Of a stretch of DNA of 11,493 nt, positions 1 through 6,445 are shown in pieces. The translations under genes and the position numbers were made by a program. Where the stretch lies: assembly GCA_000436475.1 (NCBI GenBank), contig FR886172.1:1047-12539 (forward strand), given 5' to 3'. How positions within the stretch are numbered: position 1 is the stretch's first letter; each line of letters begins with the position of its first letter. The notes beneath the pieces were generated by a model, which did no database searches, was not told where the DNA came from, and saw only the letters and a list, made by a program, of their open reading frames with translations. The stretch comes from Eubacterium sp. CAG:248 (lineage in GTDB: Bacteria > Bacillota > Clostridia > Lachnospirales > Lachnospiraceae).

Positions 1-200
1 TTTAAAATTATGTATTATATAGTATAACTATACTTAATTAAGTCTTGAATGTGTATTATACACTTATATTAAAGTTCTATATTACTCATTTCTTATGTAT
101 CACACTGGATTCAGTACAGCATTTATTATCAGATTTTACCCATATATACACAACAAGGCATAATTCTATATTATGATCATTTTATCATATGATGTACCTG

Positions 201-223
201 ATGTAACAACTCACTTGTTATAT
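201..223. promoter_or_regulatory. Dyad overlapping the -35 box, possible operator
   Basis: The arms ATGTAACAA (201-209) and TTGTTATAT (215-223) are inverted copies, 8 of 9 pairs, around the centre CTCAC. The right arm contains the whole -35 box TTGTTA, so a protein bound here would compete with RNA polymerase. No regulator is encoded nearby and no known operator was recognised. Confidence 0.3.
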
Positions 224-243
224 ATTTGACCACATGTTAAAAT
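215..243 (+). promoter_or_regulatory. Predicted sigma-A-type promoter of the Rpn gene
   Basis: The -35 box TTGTTA (215-220) is followed by a 17-base spacer and the -10 box TAAAAT (238-243). A TG at 235-236, one base before the -10 box, gives an extended -10. Transcription would begin near 250 and leave a leader of about 70 bases. A second possible pair, TTGACC (226-231) with TATGAT (247-252), has a short 15-base spacer and is less likely. Prediction by eye only. Confidence 0.5.
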
Positions 244-320
244 ATATATGATTTCATAGCAGAATTGCCTGTTGTTAATTTTACTTATTGAATAAATGAA
301 GTTTTAAGGAGATTTTGCTT

Positions 321-1346
321 ATGAAAATTAACGATAAAGATAATAATTATTACAACAAAAACACTGATAACAATATAATTATTAAAAATGATAGTAGCTC
401 CTCTACTACAACCAAACGATATAGTGATAACGTATTTTGTCTATTATATTCAGATAAGAAGAATTTACTGGATTTATACAATGCCCTGAATAACTCATCT
501 CATACAGACACTGATAATCTTAGCATAACAACGCTAAAAGGTGGCGTGTATATGAAATATAAGAATGATGCCTCATTTGTATTCAGCTATGAGTTATATA
601 TGTTTGAACAGCAGTCATCACTTAATTTTAATATGCCATTAAGGTTCTTACACTATGGCTCAGAAGTATACAGGAATATATTTTCTAATAATATGCTTCA
701 TAAAAGAAGTATGCTTAAGATTCCAACTCCACATTTTATTACATTCTATAATGGAAGAGAACGTATGAAAGAGCGTATTAAAATTCTTAAGCTGTCAGAT
801 ATGTTTGAACATCCTACAAAGCATCCAGAGCTTGAGTTAATCGTTACGGTTATTAATCTTAATCCTGCTGAAGATGCAACTGATATTATACATAGCACTA
901 CTGATGACAACTTTTTTGATAATAATATCAGACCAGCCATAAACGGATTATTCACGGATAACATATTAAACCGCTGCAAGTCACTCAGAGATTATATGAC
1001 TTTTGTCACTAAAGTACGTAATAAAATGGATTTATCCGGTCTGGATGTCAGGACATCAGTTATCGAAGCTGTAGATGAATGTATAAAAGAGGATATTCTA
1101 TCAGATTTCTTTATAAAACATAGAGAAGAGGTGATTGATGTGAGCATATTTGAATACGATGAAGAAGGCGTTATGGAGATTCTCCGTGAAGAAGCCCGCA
1201 CTGCTGGACTTGAAGAAGGACGTATAACCGCAGCTATCGATGCCATTAAAAATATCATGACAAAGCTTGGCAAATCTGCTGATGAAGCTATGGACATACT
1301 TGATATTGATATTGATAAAAGAGAGGCTATTAAAAAAAAGCTGTAG
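321..1346 (+). CDS. Rpn family recombination-promoting nuclease/putative transposase (PD-(D/E)XK)
   Basis: Members of this family are DNA endonucleases related to transposase-like PD-(D/E)XK enzymes; E. coli RpnA-E raise RecA-independent recombination and some are toxic or defend against phage. The protein (341 residues from ATG 321) opens with about 32 Asn/Ser/Thr-rich residues, then the family core begins at YSDNVFCLLYSDKKNLLDLY (about 34-53). Likely catalytic residues are Asp83 in KNDASF and Glu96-x-Gln98 in MFEQQ, followed by the family pattern NMPLRFLHYGSEVYR and IPTPHFITFYNG. The C-terminal part (EEGVMEILREEARTAGLEEGR onward, about 281-341) is the charged helical tail typical of clostridial members. 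ATG 321 is preferred to TTG 315 because AAGGAG (306-311) lies 9 bases before the ATG but only 3 before the TTG. The gene stands alone, convergent with hemZ. The core motifs appear intact, so it is probably active. Function beyond nuclease is inferred from the family. Confidence 0.82.
   Translation: MKINDKDNNYYNKNTDNNIIIKNDSSSSTTTKRYSDNVFCLLYSDKKNLLDLYNALNNSSHTDTDNLSITTLKGGVYMKYKNDASFVFSYELYMFEQQSSLNFNMPLRFLHYGSEVYRNIFSNNMLHKRSMLKIPTPHFITFYNGRERMKERIKILKLSDMFEHPTKHPELELIVTVINLNPAEDATDIIHSTTDDNFFDNNIRPAINGLFTDNILNRCKSLRDYMTFVTKVRNKMDLSGLDVRTSVIEAVDECIKEDILSDFFIKHREEVIDVSIFEYDEEGVMEILREEARTAGLEEGRITAAIDAIKNIMTKLGKSADEAMDILDIDIDKREAIKKKL
1140..1346 (+). CDS. Possible internal in-frame small protein (RpnS-like), 68 residues
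   Basis: Inside the Rpn gene, and in the same frame, GTG 1140-1142 follows GAGGTGAT (1128-1135). Those eight bases are fully complementary to the 16S anti-Shine-Dalgarno and leave 8 bases between GAGG and the start, an ideal spacing and a stronger site than that of the full-length gene. Translation would give a 68-residue, highly charged helical protein equal to the C-terminus of the nuclease, beginning (M)SIFEYDEEGVME. In E. coli, rpn genes are reported to make such C-terminal products from internal starts, and these block the full-length toxin; that is family knowledge. Its use here is inference. A second internal ATG at 1173 has AAGAAGG only 4 bases upstream and is less likely. GAGGTGAT also encodes the conserved residues EVID, so the match could be a coincidence of coding. 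Confidence 0.4.
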   Translation: MSIFEYDEEGVMEILREEARTAGLEEGRITAAIDAIKNIMTKLGKSADEAMDILDIDIDKREAIKKKL

Positions 1347-1375
1347 TAGTTTTTTGCCCGCTTAAATATTAAACA

Positions 1376-1429
1376 ATAAGTGGGGCGTAAACATTAAGAA
1401 CATATTTCTTAATGCTTCGCCCCACTTAT
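1376..1429. terminator. Large two-part hairpin between convergent genes, probable bidirectional terminator
   Basis: The outer stem is 12 perfect pairs: ATAAGTGGGGCG (1376-1387) with CGCCCCACTTAT (1418-1429). The inner stem is 9 perfect pairs: CATTAAGAA (1392-1400) with TTCTTAATG (1406-1414), closed by a 5-base loop. Only a small internal loop (1388-1391 against 1415-1417) interrupts a stem of about 22 pairs. It starts 30 bases after the Rpn stop and 45 bases beyond the hemZ stop, where a shared terminator belongs. Neither side has a proper T-run (GTACTTTATCT to the right), so it may be a non-canonical terminator, an RNA-stabilising structure or a copy of a dispersed hairpin repeat. Confidence 0.55.
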
Positions 1430-1473
1430 GTACTTTATCTGACAAACTCACAACTGTTATATTTTATATCTTC

Positions 1474-2988
1474 CTAGAACTGGTTATCTTTAAAGAATTC
1501 CCGCTTTCTTTCAATCATCTCATCAATCCTGCCAATATAATTCCTTACATCCTTGACGTTCTCTATACGCTCAATTCTTACTGAATGGTTGTCATCGCTT
1601 TCATTATGGAATACAACCTTGCTGCTTGCTCCGGCTCCACATGCTATTATGGTCTGTTTTTCCTCCATAATAAGTATGTTATATATACACTCCTTACCTT
1701 CCTTCGAATATCCTACATTTTCAAAGTTTCCAGCCATATTCTTCTGTCTGTACATATAATATGGTTCCATATCAAGCTTTTTTGCTGCTTCCTCTGTCAT
1801 TCTTATAATCTCATCCGTATTTTTTGTTGACAGCTGCTTGTACTTATCTCTCCATATATTAAGCGCGGCTGCTCTCTTTATGGCAAGTGAATGTACCGTA
1901 AGACTTTCCGGATTCATAGCCTGTATCTCGCTAAGTGTATGCTTTACTTCGTCAACATCCTCACCGACAAGACCAAGTATTATATCCATATTTATATTAT
2001 CGAAGCCTTCTTCTCTTGCCATATTGTATACATTCTTTATCTGTTCTACAGTATGCTTCCTGCCTATCAGATCAAGCGTTTTCTGATTCATCGTCTGTGG
2101 ATTGATAGAGATTCTTCCAACATTATGTTTCTTAAGCACCTTAAGCTTATCAAGTGTTATGCTATCAGGACGACCTGCTTCTACTGTGAATTCATGGCAT
2201 CCATCTATATCAAACAGTCTTTTAAGTTCTGTTATCAGTCTGTCAAGCTGCGCTGCACTAAGTGTTGTTGGTGTACCACCACCAAAGTATACTGTATCAA
2301 GTCTTCTCCCCTTCATTGCTCCTGATACGAATTCCATTTCCTTAATAAGTGCATCAAGATAACTATCAACGTAATCTTTATAGGCTCCAAGTGCATATGA
2401 TGAAAATGAACAATACAAGCATATACTTGGGCAGAATGGAATTCCTATATACAGACTATAACCATTTTTATAGTCTATACGGTTTAGTATATCCATTTCT
2501 TTTCTGGCTACCTTAAGTGCAAGTTCTGCTTTCTGCTCACTTGCCTTATGCTTATCCATAAAATGTCTTTTTATCGTTTCTTCGCTTTCACCATCTTCAA
2601 GCATCATATATGCTATCTTACTTGGGCGCACTCCCGTAAGATATCCCCATGGAAGTGTCTTTCCGGTCTTTTTACTAAGATAGTCGTATAGATATGACTT
2701 GAACTTATCATGCATCTGGCTTTTGTTAAGTCCTGTAACATCTGGTACCTTTATATCTATAATCGTATCAATAATATCCACTGATGTATATTTTGAATCG
2801 TCTTCTATACCGTCTTTATGATTATCTTTTAGATTCTCTTCTGTACTGTCTTTATGATTATCTTTCGGATTATTTCTTGAATTATCGCTTTCTTTATATG
2901 CTGTAACTTCTGTTCTGGGATAGAATGAACGCACCAGCACTATGGCATCATCATAAAATGTATTATCGTCTATTTTAATATATATCAT
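1474..2988 (-). CDS. hemZ: Coproporphyrinogen dehydrogenase HemZ (radical SAM)
   Basis: HemZ is a radical-SAM protein of the oxygen-independent coproporphyrinogen III oxidase group, expected to carry out oxidative decarboxylation in anaerobic tetrapyrrole synthesis; its true substrate in Clostridia without full heme synthesis is uncertain. With the start at 2988 it has 504 residues. The [4Fe-4S] motif is FCPSICLYCSF with Cys186, Cys190 and Cys193 (CxxxCxxC), in the HemZ context YIGIPFCP. YFGGGTPTTL (about 234-243) is the SAM-binding GGGTP, and a HemN-like C-terminal region follows (YYMYRQKNMAGNFENVGY, about 410-427). ATG 2988 or the adjacent ATG 2991 fits AGAGAGGA (2995-3002) better than the upstream start at 3039. 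A low-complexity Asn/Lys/Asp/Glu linker near residues 35-67 contains a 12-residue tandem duplication. It lies 122 bases downstream of the hydrolase gene, with a candidate promoter of its own. Confidence 0.88.
   Translation of the reverse strand: MIYIKIDDNTFYDDAIVLVRSFYPRTEVTAYKESDNSRNNPKDNHKDSTEENLKDNHKDGIEDDSKYTSVDIIDTIIDIKVPDVTGLNKSQMHDKFKSYLYDYLSKKTGKTLPWGYLTGVRPSKIAYMMLEDGESEETIKRHFMDKHKASEQKAELALKVARKEMDILNRIDYKNGYSLYIGIPFCPSICLYCSFSSYALGAYKDYVDSYLDALIKEMEFVSGAMKGRRLDTVYFGGGTPTTLSAAQLDRLITELKRLFDIDGCHEFTVEAGRPDSITLDKLKVLKKHNVGRISINPQTMNQKTLDLIGRKHTVEQIKNVYNMAREEGFDNINMDIILGLVGEDVDEVKHTLSEIQAMNPESLTVHSLAIKRAAALNIWRDKYKQLSTKNTDEIIRMTEEAAKKLDMEPYYMYRQKNMAGNFENVGYSKEGKECIYNILIMEEKQTIIACGAGASSKVVFHNESDDNHSVRIERIENVKDVRNYIGRIDEMIERKREFFKDNQF
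2801..2872. repeat. 36-bp tandem duplication inside hemZ
   Basis: Units 2801-2836 and 2837-2872 match at 31 of 36 positions, with an 18-base identical core at 2812-2829 and 2848-2865. The period is a multiple of three, so hemZ stays in frame. The encoded 12-residue repeats are NPKDNHKDSTEE and NLKDNHKDGIED, between the N-terminal region and the radical-SAM domain. Confidence 0.85.
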
Positions 2989-3069
2989 CATTATTCCTCT
3001 CTGTATACAGTTTCCCCAAAAAACACTACCTGCACACAATATTAAATATTCTGTCTAGTCTATATATAC

Positions 3070-3097
3070 ATAATAAAATATAAAATTTATAAATCAA
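3070..3097 (-). promoter_or_regulatory. Candidate promoter of hemZ
   Basis: Read on the minus strand, TTGATT (3097-3092) and TATTAT (3075-3070) are separated by 16 bases. Transcription would start near 3063, about 75 bases before the hemZ start. It lies in the 122-base gap after the hydrolase gene. In such AT-rich DNA the match may be chance; read-through from the hydrolase gene is equally possible, as no terminator is seen in the gap. Confidence 0.35.
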
Positions 3098-3113
3098 TTC
3101 GAAATTGAAAATC

Positions 3114-3743
3114 TTAATTCACTAGAAACGGATTATTCTCTCTTTCATAACCAACACTTGTGCCTTCTCCGTGTCCCGGATATACCTTCGTATCATCAGG
3201 AAGTACCATTACTTTTTCTTTTATTGAACGCACTATTTCACTCATGCTACCTCCAGGAAAATCCGTTCTTCCAACTGAGCCACAGAATAATGTATCTCCT
3301 GAAAAAAGCACTCCTATTTCTCTTATATAATAACAGCTTCCACCTTCTGTATGTCCCGGAGTATGAAGTGCTTCTATATCAAAGCCTGCAAGTTTAAGTA
3401 TTTCGCCATCTTTATGCCATACATCTGCTTTTACTGAAAGCTTAAGCCCATATGCTTCACCAAGATTAATATGTGGCTGTTCAAGTGTATTCTTCTCATC
3501 ACATGATGCATATACTTTAACATCATATTTATCTCTTACGGCATCTGCTGCCATAATATGGTCAAAATGTCCATGTGTTAACAATATTCCCTTAAGACTG
3601 CATCCTGATTCATCTATCATTCTACTTATCTCATCCTGGCTGTCTGCTGGATCTATAAGAACACACTCTTTAATATCCATATTACATAACAGATAGCAGT
3701 TAGTGCCTACCATTCCTAATATTCTTGAATCTATTTTATACAT
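3114..3743 (-). CDS. MBL-fold metallo-hydrolase, glyoxalase II-like (YcbL type)
   Basis: This is a cytoplasmic 209-residue single-domain metallo-beta-lactamase-fold hydrolase, near the usual length of the short glyoxalase II-like (YcbL) group, which hydrolyses thioesters such as S-lactoylglutathione or related compounds. The metal motif HxHxDH is complete: THGHFDH gives His57, His59, Asp61 and His62. Further ligands are His131 in TPGHTEGG, Asp150 in FSGDTLF and His191 in YPGHGEGT. FCGSVGRTDFPGGS (153-166) is typical of this subgroup. The start ATG 3743 is preceded by AAAGGGGAAG. It lies between relA and hemZ on the same strand, an order I recall from other Clostridia, but the relA terminator separates it from relA. 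The natural substrate cannot be told from sequence, since clostridia generally lack glutathione. Confidence 0.88.
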   Translation of the reverse strand: MYKIDSRILGMVGTNCYLLCNMDIKECVLIDPADSQDEISRMIDESGCSLKGILLTHGHFDHIMAADAVRDKYDVKVYASCDEKNTLEQPHINLGEAYGLKLSVKADVWHKDGEILKLAGFDIEALHTPGHTEGGSCYYIREIGVLFSGDTLFCGSVGRTDFPGGSMSEIVRSIKEKVMVLPDDTKVYPGHGEGTSVGYERENNPFLVN

Positions 3744-3767
3744 ATCTTCCCCTTTTAATCACTTTAT

Positions 3768-3797
3768 TTTATATTTAAATTTAATGATGTAAGTGAA
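3768..3797 (-). promoter_or_regulatory. Candidate promoter of the MBL hydrolase gene
   Basis: Read on the minus strand, TTCACT (3797-3792) and TATAAA (3773-3768) are separated by 18 bases, which places the transcript start near 3761 with a leader of about 18 bases. A promoter is expected here because a terminator for relA lies just upstream. The inverted repeat ATTGC-ATA-GCAAT (3797-3809) abuts the -35 box. Confidence 0.3.
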
Positions 3798-3860
3798 TTG
3801 CATAGCAATGTAGCAATCCTGATGCATCAGTGAGTAACAGAATTTACTTTTAACACTCAC
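3797..3860. promoter_or_regulatory. Cluster of dyads upstream of the MBL hydrolase gene
   Basis: Three symmetric elements follow one another: ATTGC-ATA-GCAAT (3797-3809), whose right arm lies in TAGCAAT, repeated directly at 3811-3817; the perfect 12-base palindrome CTGATGCATCAG (3819-3830); and GTGAGT (3830-3835) facing ACTCAC (3855-3860). They lie between the relA terminator and the candidate promoter of the hydrolase gene, a natural place for operators. No known regulator consensus was recognised. Confidence 0.35.
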
Positions 3861-3882
3861 ATCACAATAATTATATGCTATC

Positions 3883-3915
3883 AAAAAACCGTTATCAACT
3901 CCTACTTGATAACGG
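3883..3915 (-). terminator. Rho-independent terminator of relA
   Basis: The perfect 10-pair stem CCGTTATCAA (3889-3898) with TTGATAACGG (3906-3915) has a 7-base loop. On the minus strand it is followed by six T residues (complement of 3883-3888), the classical form of an intrinsic terminator. It is about 130 bases beyond the relA stop. The plus strand also has CTTTTT after the stem, so it could stop transcription in both directions. Confidence 0.85.
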
Positions 3916-4045
3916 CTTTTTCAATAACGGCATACGGCATTTTTAATATTATTTTTAATATTTTATCATTATTTGCTTTTTATGATAGCTTATATTTACA
4001 AATCTACATCTTATCGCTATTTAGTTCTGCCGGTACTTGTCTTTA

Positions 4046-6349
4046 TCAGCCCGTAGCTCTCTCAATATCTGTGACACCATCTATTTTTCTTAGCTTGTCG
4101 ATAAGTCTGTTAAGTTCTTCCTTACCTGATACCACAAATCCTAAGTTAATAGTTGCAATATTCTTCTTGTTTACGCGGCTGTTCATGAATCTTACGTCTA
4201 TGTTAGCTTCTGTAAACAATCTTGATATATCAACAATAAGACCTTTTCTGTTACCTGCAAATATGTTAATCTCGGCACTGTATTTTTCATCTTTGTTCTC
4301 TGTCTGTTCCCACTCTGCTTCTATGAGTCTTGCACGCTCACTTGCCGGGAAGTTTAGTATGTTGATACAGTCTGTTCTGTGGATTGAGATACCTCTTCCT
4401 CTTGTAACAAAACCTACTATTTCATCACCTGGAACAGGATTACAGCATCTGGAGAATCTGACCGCAACATCGTGGATTCCTTTAACAACGATTCCACCCT
4501 TGCCCTTTTTATTATCATTCTCCTTTTCCTTGCTTTCACTTGCTGCTATCTGTTCAAGTGCCTGCTTGTCTGTAATCTCAGCCTTCTTTGTCTTTAAGTA
4601 TTCTTCATTAAGCTTATTGACTATCTGCCCTTCTTTTAAAGCTCCATGTCCAACGGCAGCCATGATAGAATCCCAGTCCTTATAGCCATATTTTCTTAAG
4701 GCCTTTTCTACAAATTCAGGCTTATTTATCTCTGAAAGAACTATGCCCTTTCCCTTACAATAGTTGGATATAAGCTCCTTACCCTTTATTATATTGTCTT
4801 CCTTAAGCTCCTGCTTAAACCACTGGTTGATCTTGTTACGTGCCTGTGTGGACTTAACCATAGATAACCAGTCACGGCTTGGTCCCTTTGAGTTCTGTGA
4901 AGTTATAATCTCGATTCTGTCACCATTTTTTATCTCATAATCAATATTAACAAGCTTTCCGTTAACTCTTGCACCTACCATCTTATTGCCTACAGCACTA
5001 TGAATACTGTAAGCAAAATCTATAGGATTAGAACCTGCCGGAAGTGTCTTTACATCTCCTGTAGGTGTGAAACAGTATACCGAATCAGAAAACAGATTAA
5101 GGTCATTCTTAATAGATGATAAGAATTCTTTATTGTCTGACATATCTCTCTGCCATTCAAGTATCTGTCTTAACCAGCTAAGCTTGGCCTCTTCACTCTT
5201 GTTTGTCTCACCTGTTTTGCCTTCTTTATACTTCCAGTGAGCTGCAATACCATATTCTGCTATTCTATGCATTTCATATGTTCTTATCTGTACTTCAAAA
5301 GGCTGGCCATTGGATGCTATAAGTGTTGTATGAAGTGACTGATACATGTTAGGCTTAGGCATAGCTATATAATCCTTGAATCTTCCCGGAATAGGCTTGT
5401 ACATCTCATGTATTACACCTAAAGCCGCATAACAGTCTTTAACTGTGTCCACCTTAATACGCACTGCAAATATATCATATATCTGATCAAGTGTCTTATT
5501 CTGGTTAACCATCTTTCGATAGATTGAGAAGAAATGCTTAACTCTTCCATCTATCTCTGCTTCTATACCGGCATTGCTTATATGCATACCGACTTCCTTG
5601 ATTATGCTCTTTATAAATGCTTCTCTACCCGGTCTGTTGATATCCACCTGCTTTACAAGGTCATTGTAAGTATCAGGCATAAGATATTTCATGGAAAGAT
5701 CATCTAATTCTACCTTAATCTTAGATATACCAAGCCTATGCGCTATAGGAGCATATATATCCATAGTCTCTCTGGACTTTTCCACCTGCTTTGCTGGTGA
5801 CTGGTACTGCATTGTACGCATATTGTGAAGTCTATCGGCAAGCTTTATAAGAATAACTCTTATATCCTTAGCCATAGCAAGAAACATTTTTCTTAAGTTT
5901 TCTGCCTGCACTTCTATCTTGTCATGCTGATAGTTAAGCTGTGTAAGCTTTGTAACACCATCTACTAAAAGTGCAACCTCATCGCCGAATTCTTTTGCCA
6001 CATCTTCACTTGTCATAACAGTATCTTCAACAACATCATGTAAAAGACCAGCTATAATAGACTCTTTATCAAGCTCAAGCTCTGCTAATATAATAGCAAC
6101 ACAAAGTGGATGTATAATATATGGCTCACCTGACTTTCTAAACTGGCCTTCATGAGCCTTTTTTGCAACCTTATATGCACGTTCTATATCTGAAAGGTCA
6201 GATGATGGATGGTACATTTTAACTTTTTCTATAAGGTCATTATAAAGCTCCTCCGGGCTTGTAAAATCTGCCGGCGTATCCACTGATTTTTCTACTTCGC
6301 TTGTCTTAATATTCTTATTTCCTGCTAATTCTATATTGCTCTCTGGCAT
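4046..6349 (-). CDS. relA: Bifunctional (p)ppGpp synthetase/hydrolase, RelA/SpoT family (long Rel)
   Basis: This enzyme makes (p)ppGpp from ATP and GTP/GDP on starved ribosomes and also degrades it, setting the stringent response. With ATG 6349 it has 767 residues, in the normal range for Firmicute Rel. Domains in order: HD hydrolase (about 40-190) with IIHP (His80) and HDVVEDT (His104-Asp105), intact; synthetase (about 220-380) with GRFKDYIAMPKPNMYQSLHT, whose RFKD (323-326) is the RxKD motif of bifunctional enzymes rather than the ExDD of synthetase-only RelA; TGS (about 422-482, VYCFTPTGDVKTLPAG); helical region; conserved-Cys domain with CC at 635-636 (FSRCCNPVPGD); and C-terminal ACT (about 690-763). 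ATG 6349 follows GAGGGGGAGAG with good spacing, unlike the upstream GTG 6388. relA has its own terminator and a candidate promoter in the 96 bases after the isomerase gene; no terminator separates the two genes, so read-through is possible. Confidence 0.95.
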   Translation of the reverse strand: MPESNIELAGNKNIKTSEVEKSVDTPADFTSPEELYNDLIEKVKMYHPSSDLSDIERAYKVAKKAHEGQFRKSGEPYIIHPLCVAIILAELELDKESIIAGLLHDVVEDTVMTSEDVAKEFGDEVALLVDGVTKLTQLNYQHDKIEVQAENLRKMFLAMAKDIRVILIKLADRLHNMRTMQYQSPAKQVEKSRETMDIYAPIAHRLGISKIKVELDDLSMKYLMPDTYNDLVKQVDINRPGREAFIKSIIKEVGMHISNAGIEAEIDGRVKHFFSIYRKMVNQNKTLDQIYDIFAVRIKVDTVKDCYAALGVIHEMYKPIPGRFKDYIAMPKPNMYQSLHTTLIASNGQPFEVQIRTYEMHRIAEYGIAAHWKYKEGKTGETNKSEEAKLSWLRQILEWQRDMSDNKEFLSSIKNDLNLFSDSVYCFTPTGDVKTLPAGSNPIDFAYSIHSAVGNKMVGARVNGKLVNIDYEIKNGDRIEIITSQNSKGPSRDWLSMVKSTQARNKINQWFKQELKEDNIIKGKELISNYCKGKGIVLSEINKPEFVEKALRKYGYKDWDSIMAAVGHGALKEGQIVNKLNEEYLKTKKAEITDKQALEQIAASESKEKENDNKKGKGGIVVKGIHDVAVRFSRCCNPVPGDEIVGFVTRGRGISIHRTDCINILNFPASERARLIEAEWEQTENKDEKYSAEINIFAGNRKGLIVDISRLFTEANIDVRFMNSRVNKKNIATINLGFVVSGKEELNRLIDKLRKIDGVTDIERATG

Positions 6350-6408
6350 ATAATCTCTCCCCCTCGTGTATCTATAATCCGGGTGCACAGCCTGTATATG
6401 ACTGTTTT

Positions 6409-6442
6409 ATTATATTATAATTTACTCGTTCGATAATGGTTA
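6409..6442 (-). promoter_or_regulatory. Candidate promoter of relA
   Basis: On the minus strand two overlapping perfect -10 boxes TATAAT occur (6419-6414 and 6414-6409). Possible -35 partners are weak: TAACCA (6442-6437, 17-base spacer) or TTATCG (6436-6431, 16-base spacer). The leader would be about 55-60 bases. It lies directly after the stop codon of the isomerase gene. Confidence 0.4.
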
Positions 6443-6445
6443 TAA

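Larger units (their letters stand above)
1..320. other. AT-rich, palindrome-rich leader without a gene
   Basis: I see no convincing coding sequence here. The first 65 bases hold three short palindromes in a row: AGTATA/TATACT (21-34), the perfect 12-mer ACTTAATTAAGT (32-43) and GTGTAT-T-ATACAC (51-63). A perfect ATCATATGAT lies at 184-193. The right end carries the promoter and ribosome binding site of the following Rpn gene. Short palindromes are common by chance in such AT-rich DNA, so no function is claimed for the left cluster; it could be the tail of a terminator belonging to a gene outside the window. Confidence 0.6.
3744..4045. other. Intergenic region between relA and the MBL hydrolase gene
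   Basis: There is no gene in these 302 bases. From right to left they hold the 3' untranslated tail of relA (4045-3916), the relA terminator, the dyad cluster and the candidate promoter of the hydrolase gene. The tail includes the direct repeat TTTTTAATATT (3940-3950 and 3952-3962) and a weak stem TATCAT/ATGATA (3964-3969, 3982-3987). Confidence 0.7.

Noticed and set aside
315..320. TTG start for the Rpn gene, two codons upstream of ATG 321
   Set aside because: The Shine-Dalgarno AAGGAG ends at 311, only 3 bases before TTG; the spacing fits ATG 321.
2989..3039. Upstream start for hemZ adding 16-17 residues
   Set aside because: The extra residues (starting MCAGSVFWGN) do not look like HemZ, and the ribosome binding site AGAGAGGA lies downstream of that start and right before ATG 2988/2991.
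3906..4685. Long rightward open frame (259 codons) opposite the 3' end of relA
   Set aside because: It lies antisense to the conserved ACT and Cys domains of relA, starts inside the relA terminator stem, and its product is Ser/Leu-rich with no recognisable domain: a shadow of relA codon use.
6350..6388. GTG start for relA adding 13 residues
   Set aside because: The strong GAGGGGGAGAG lies between it and ATG 6349, so the latter is the likely start.
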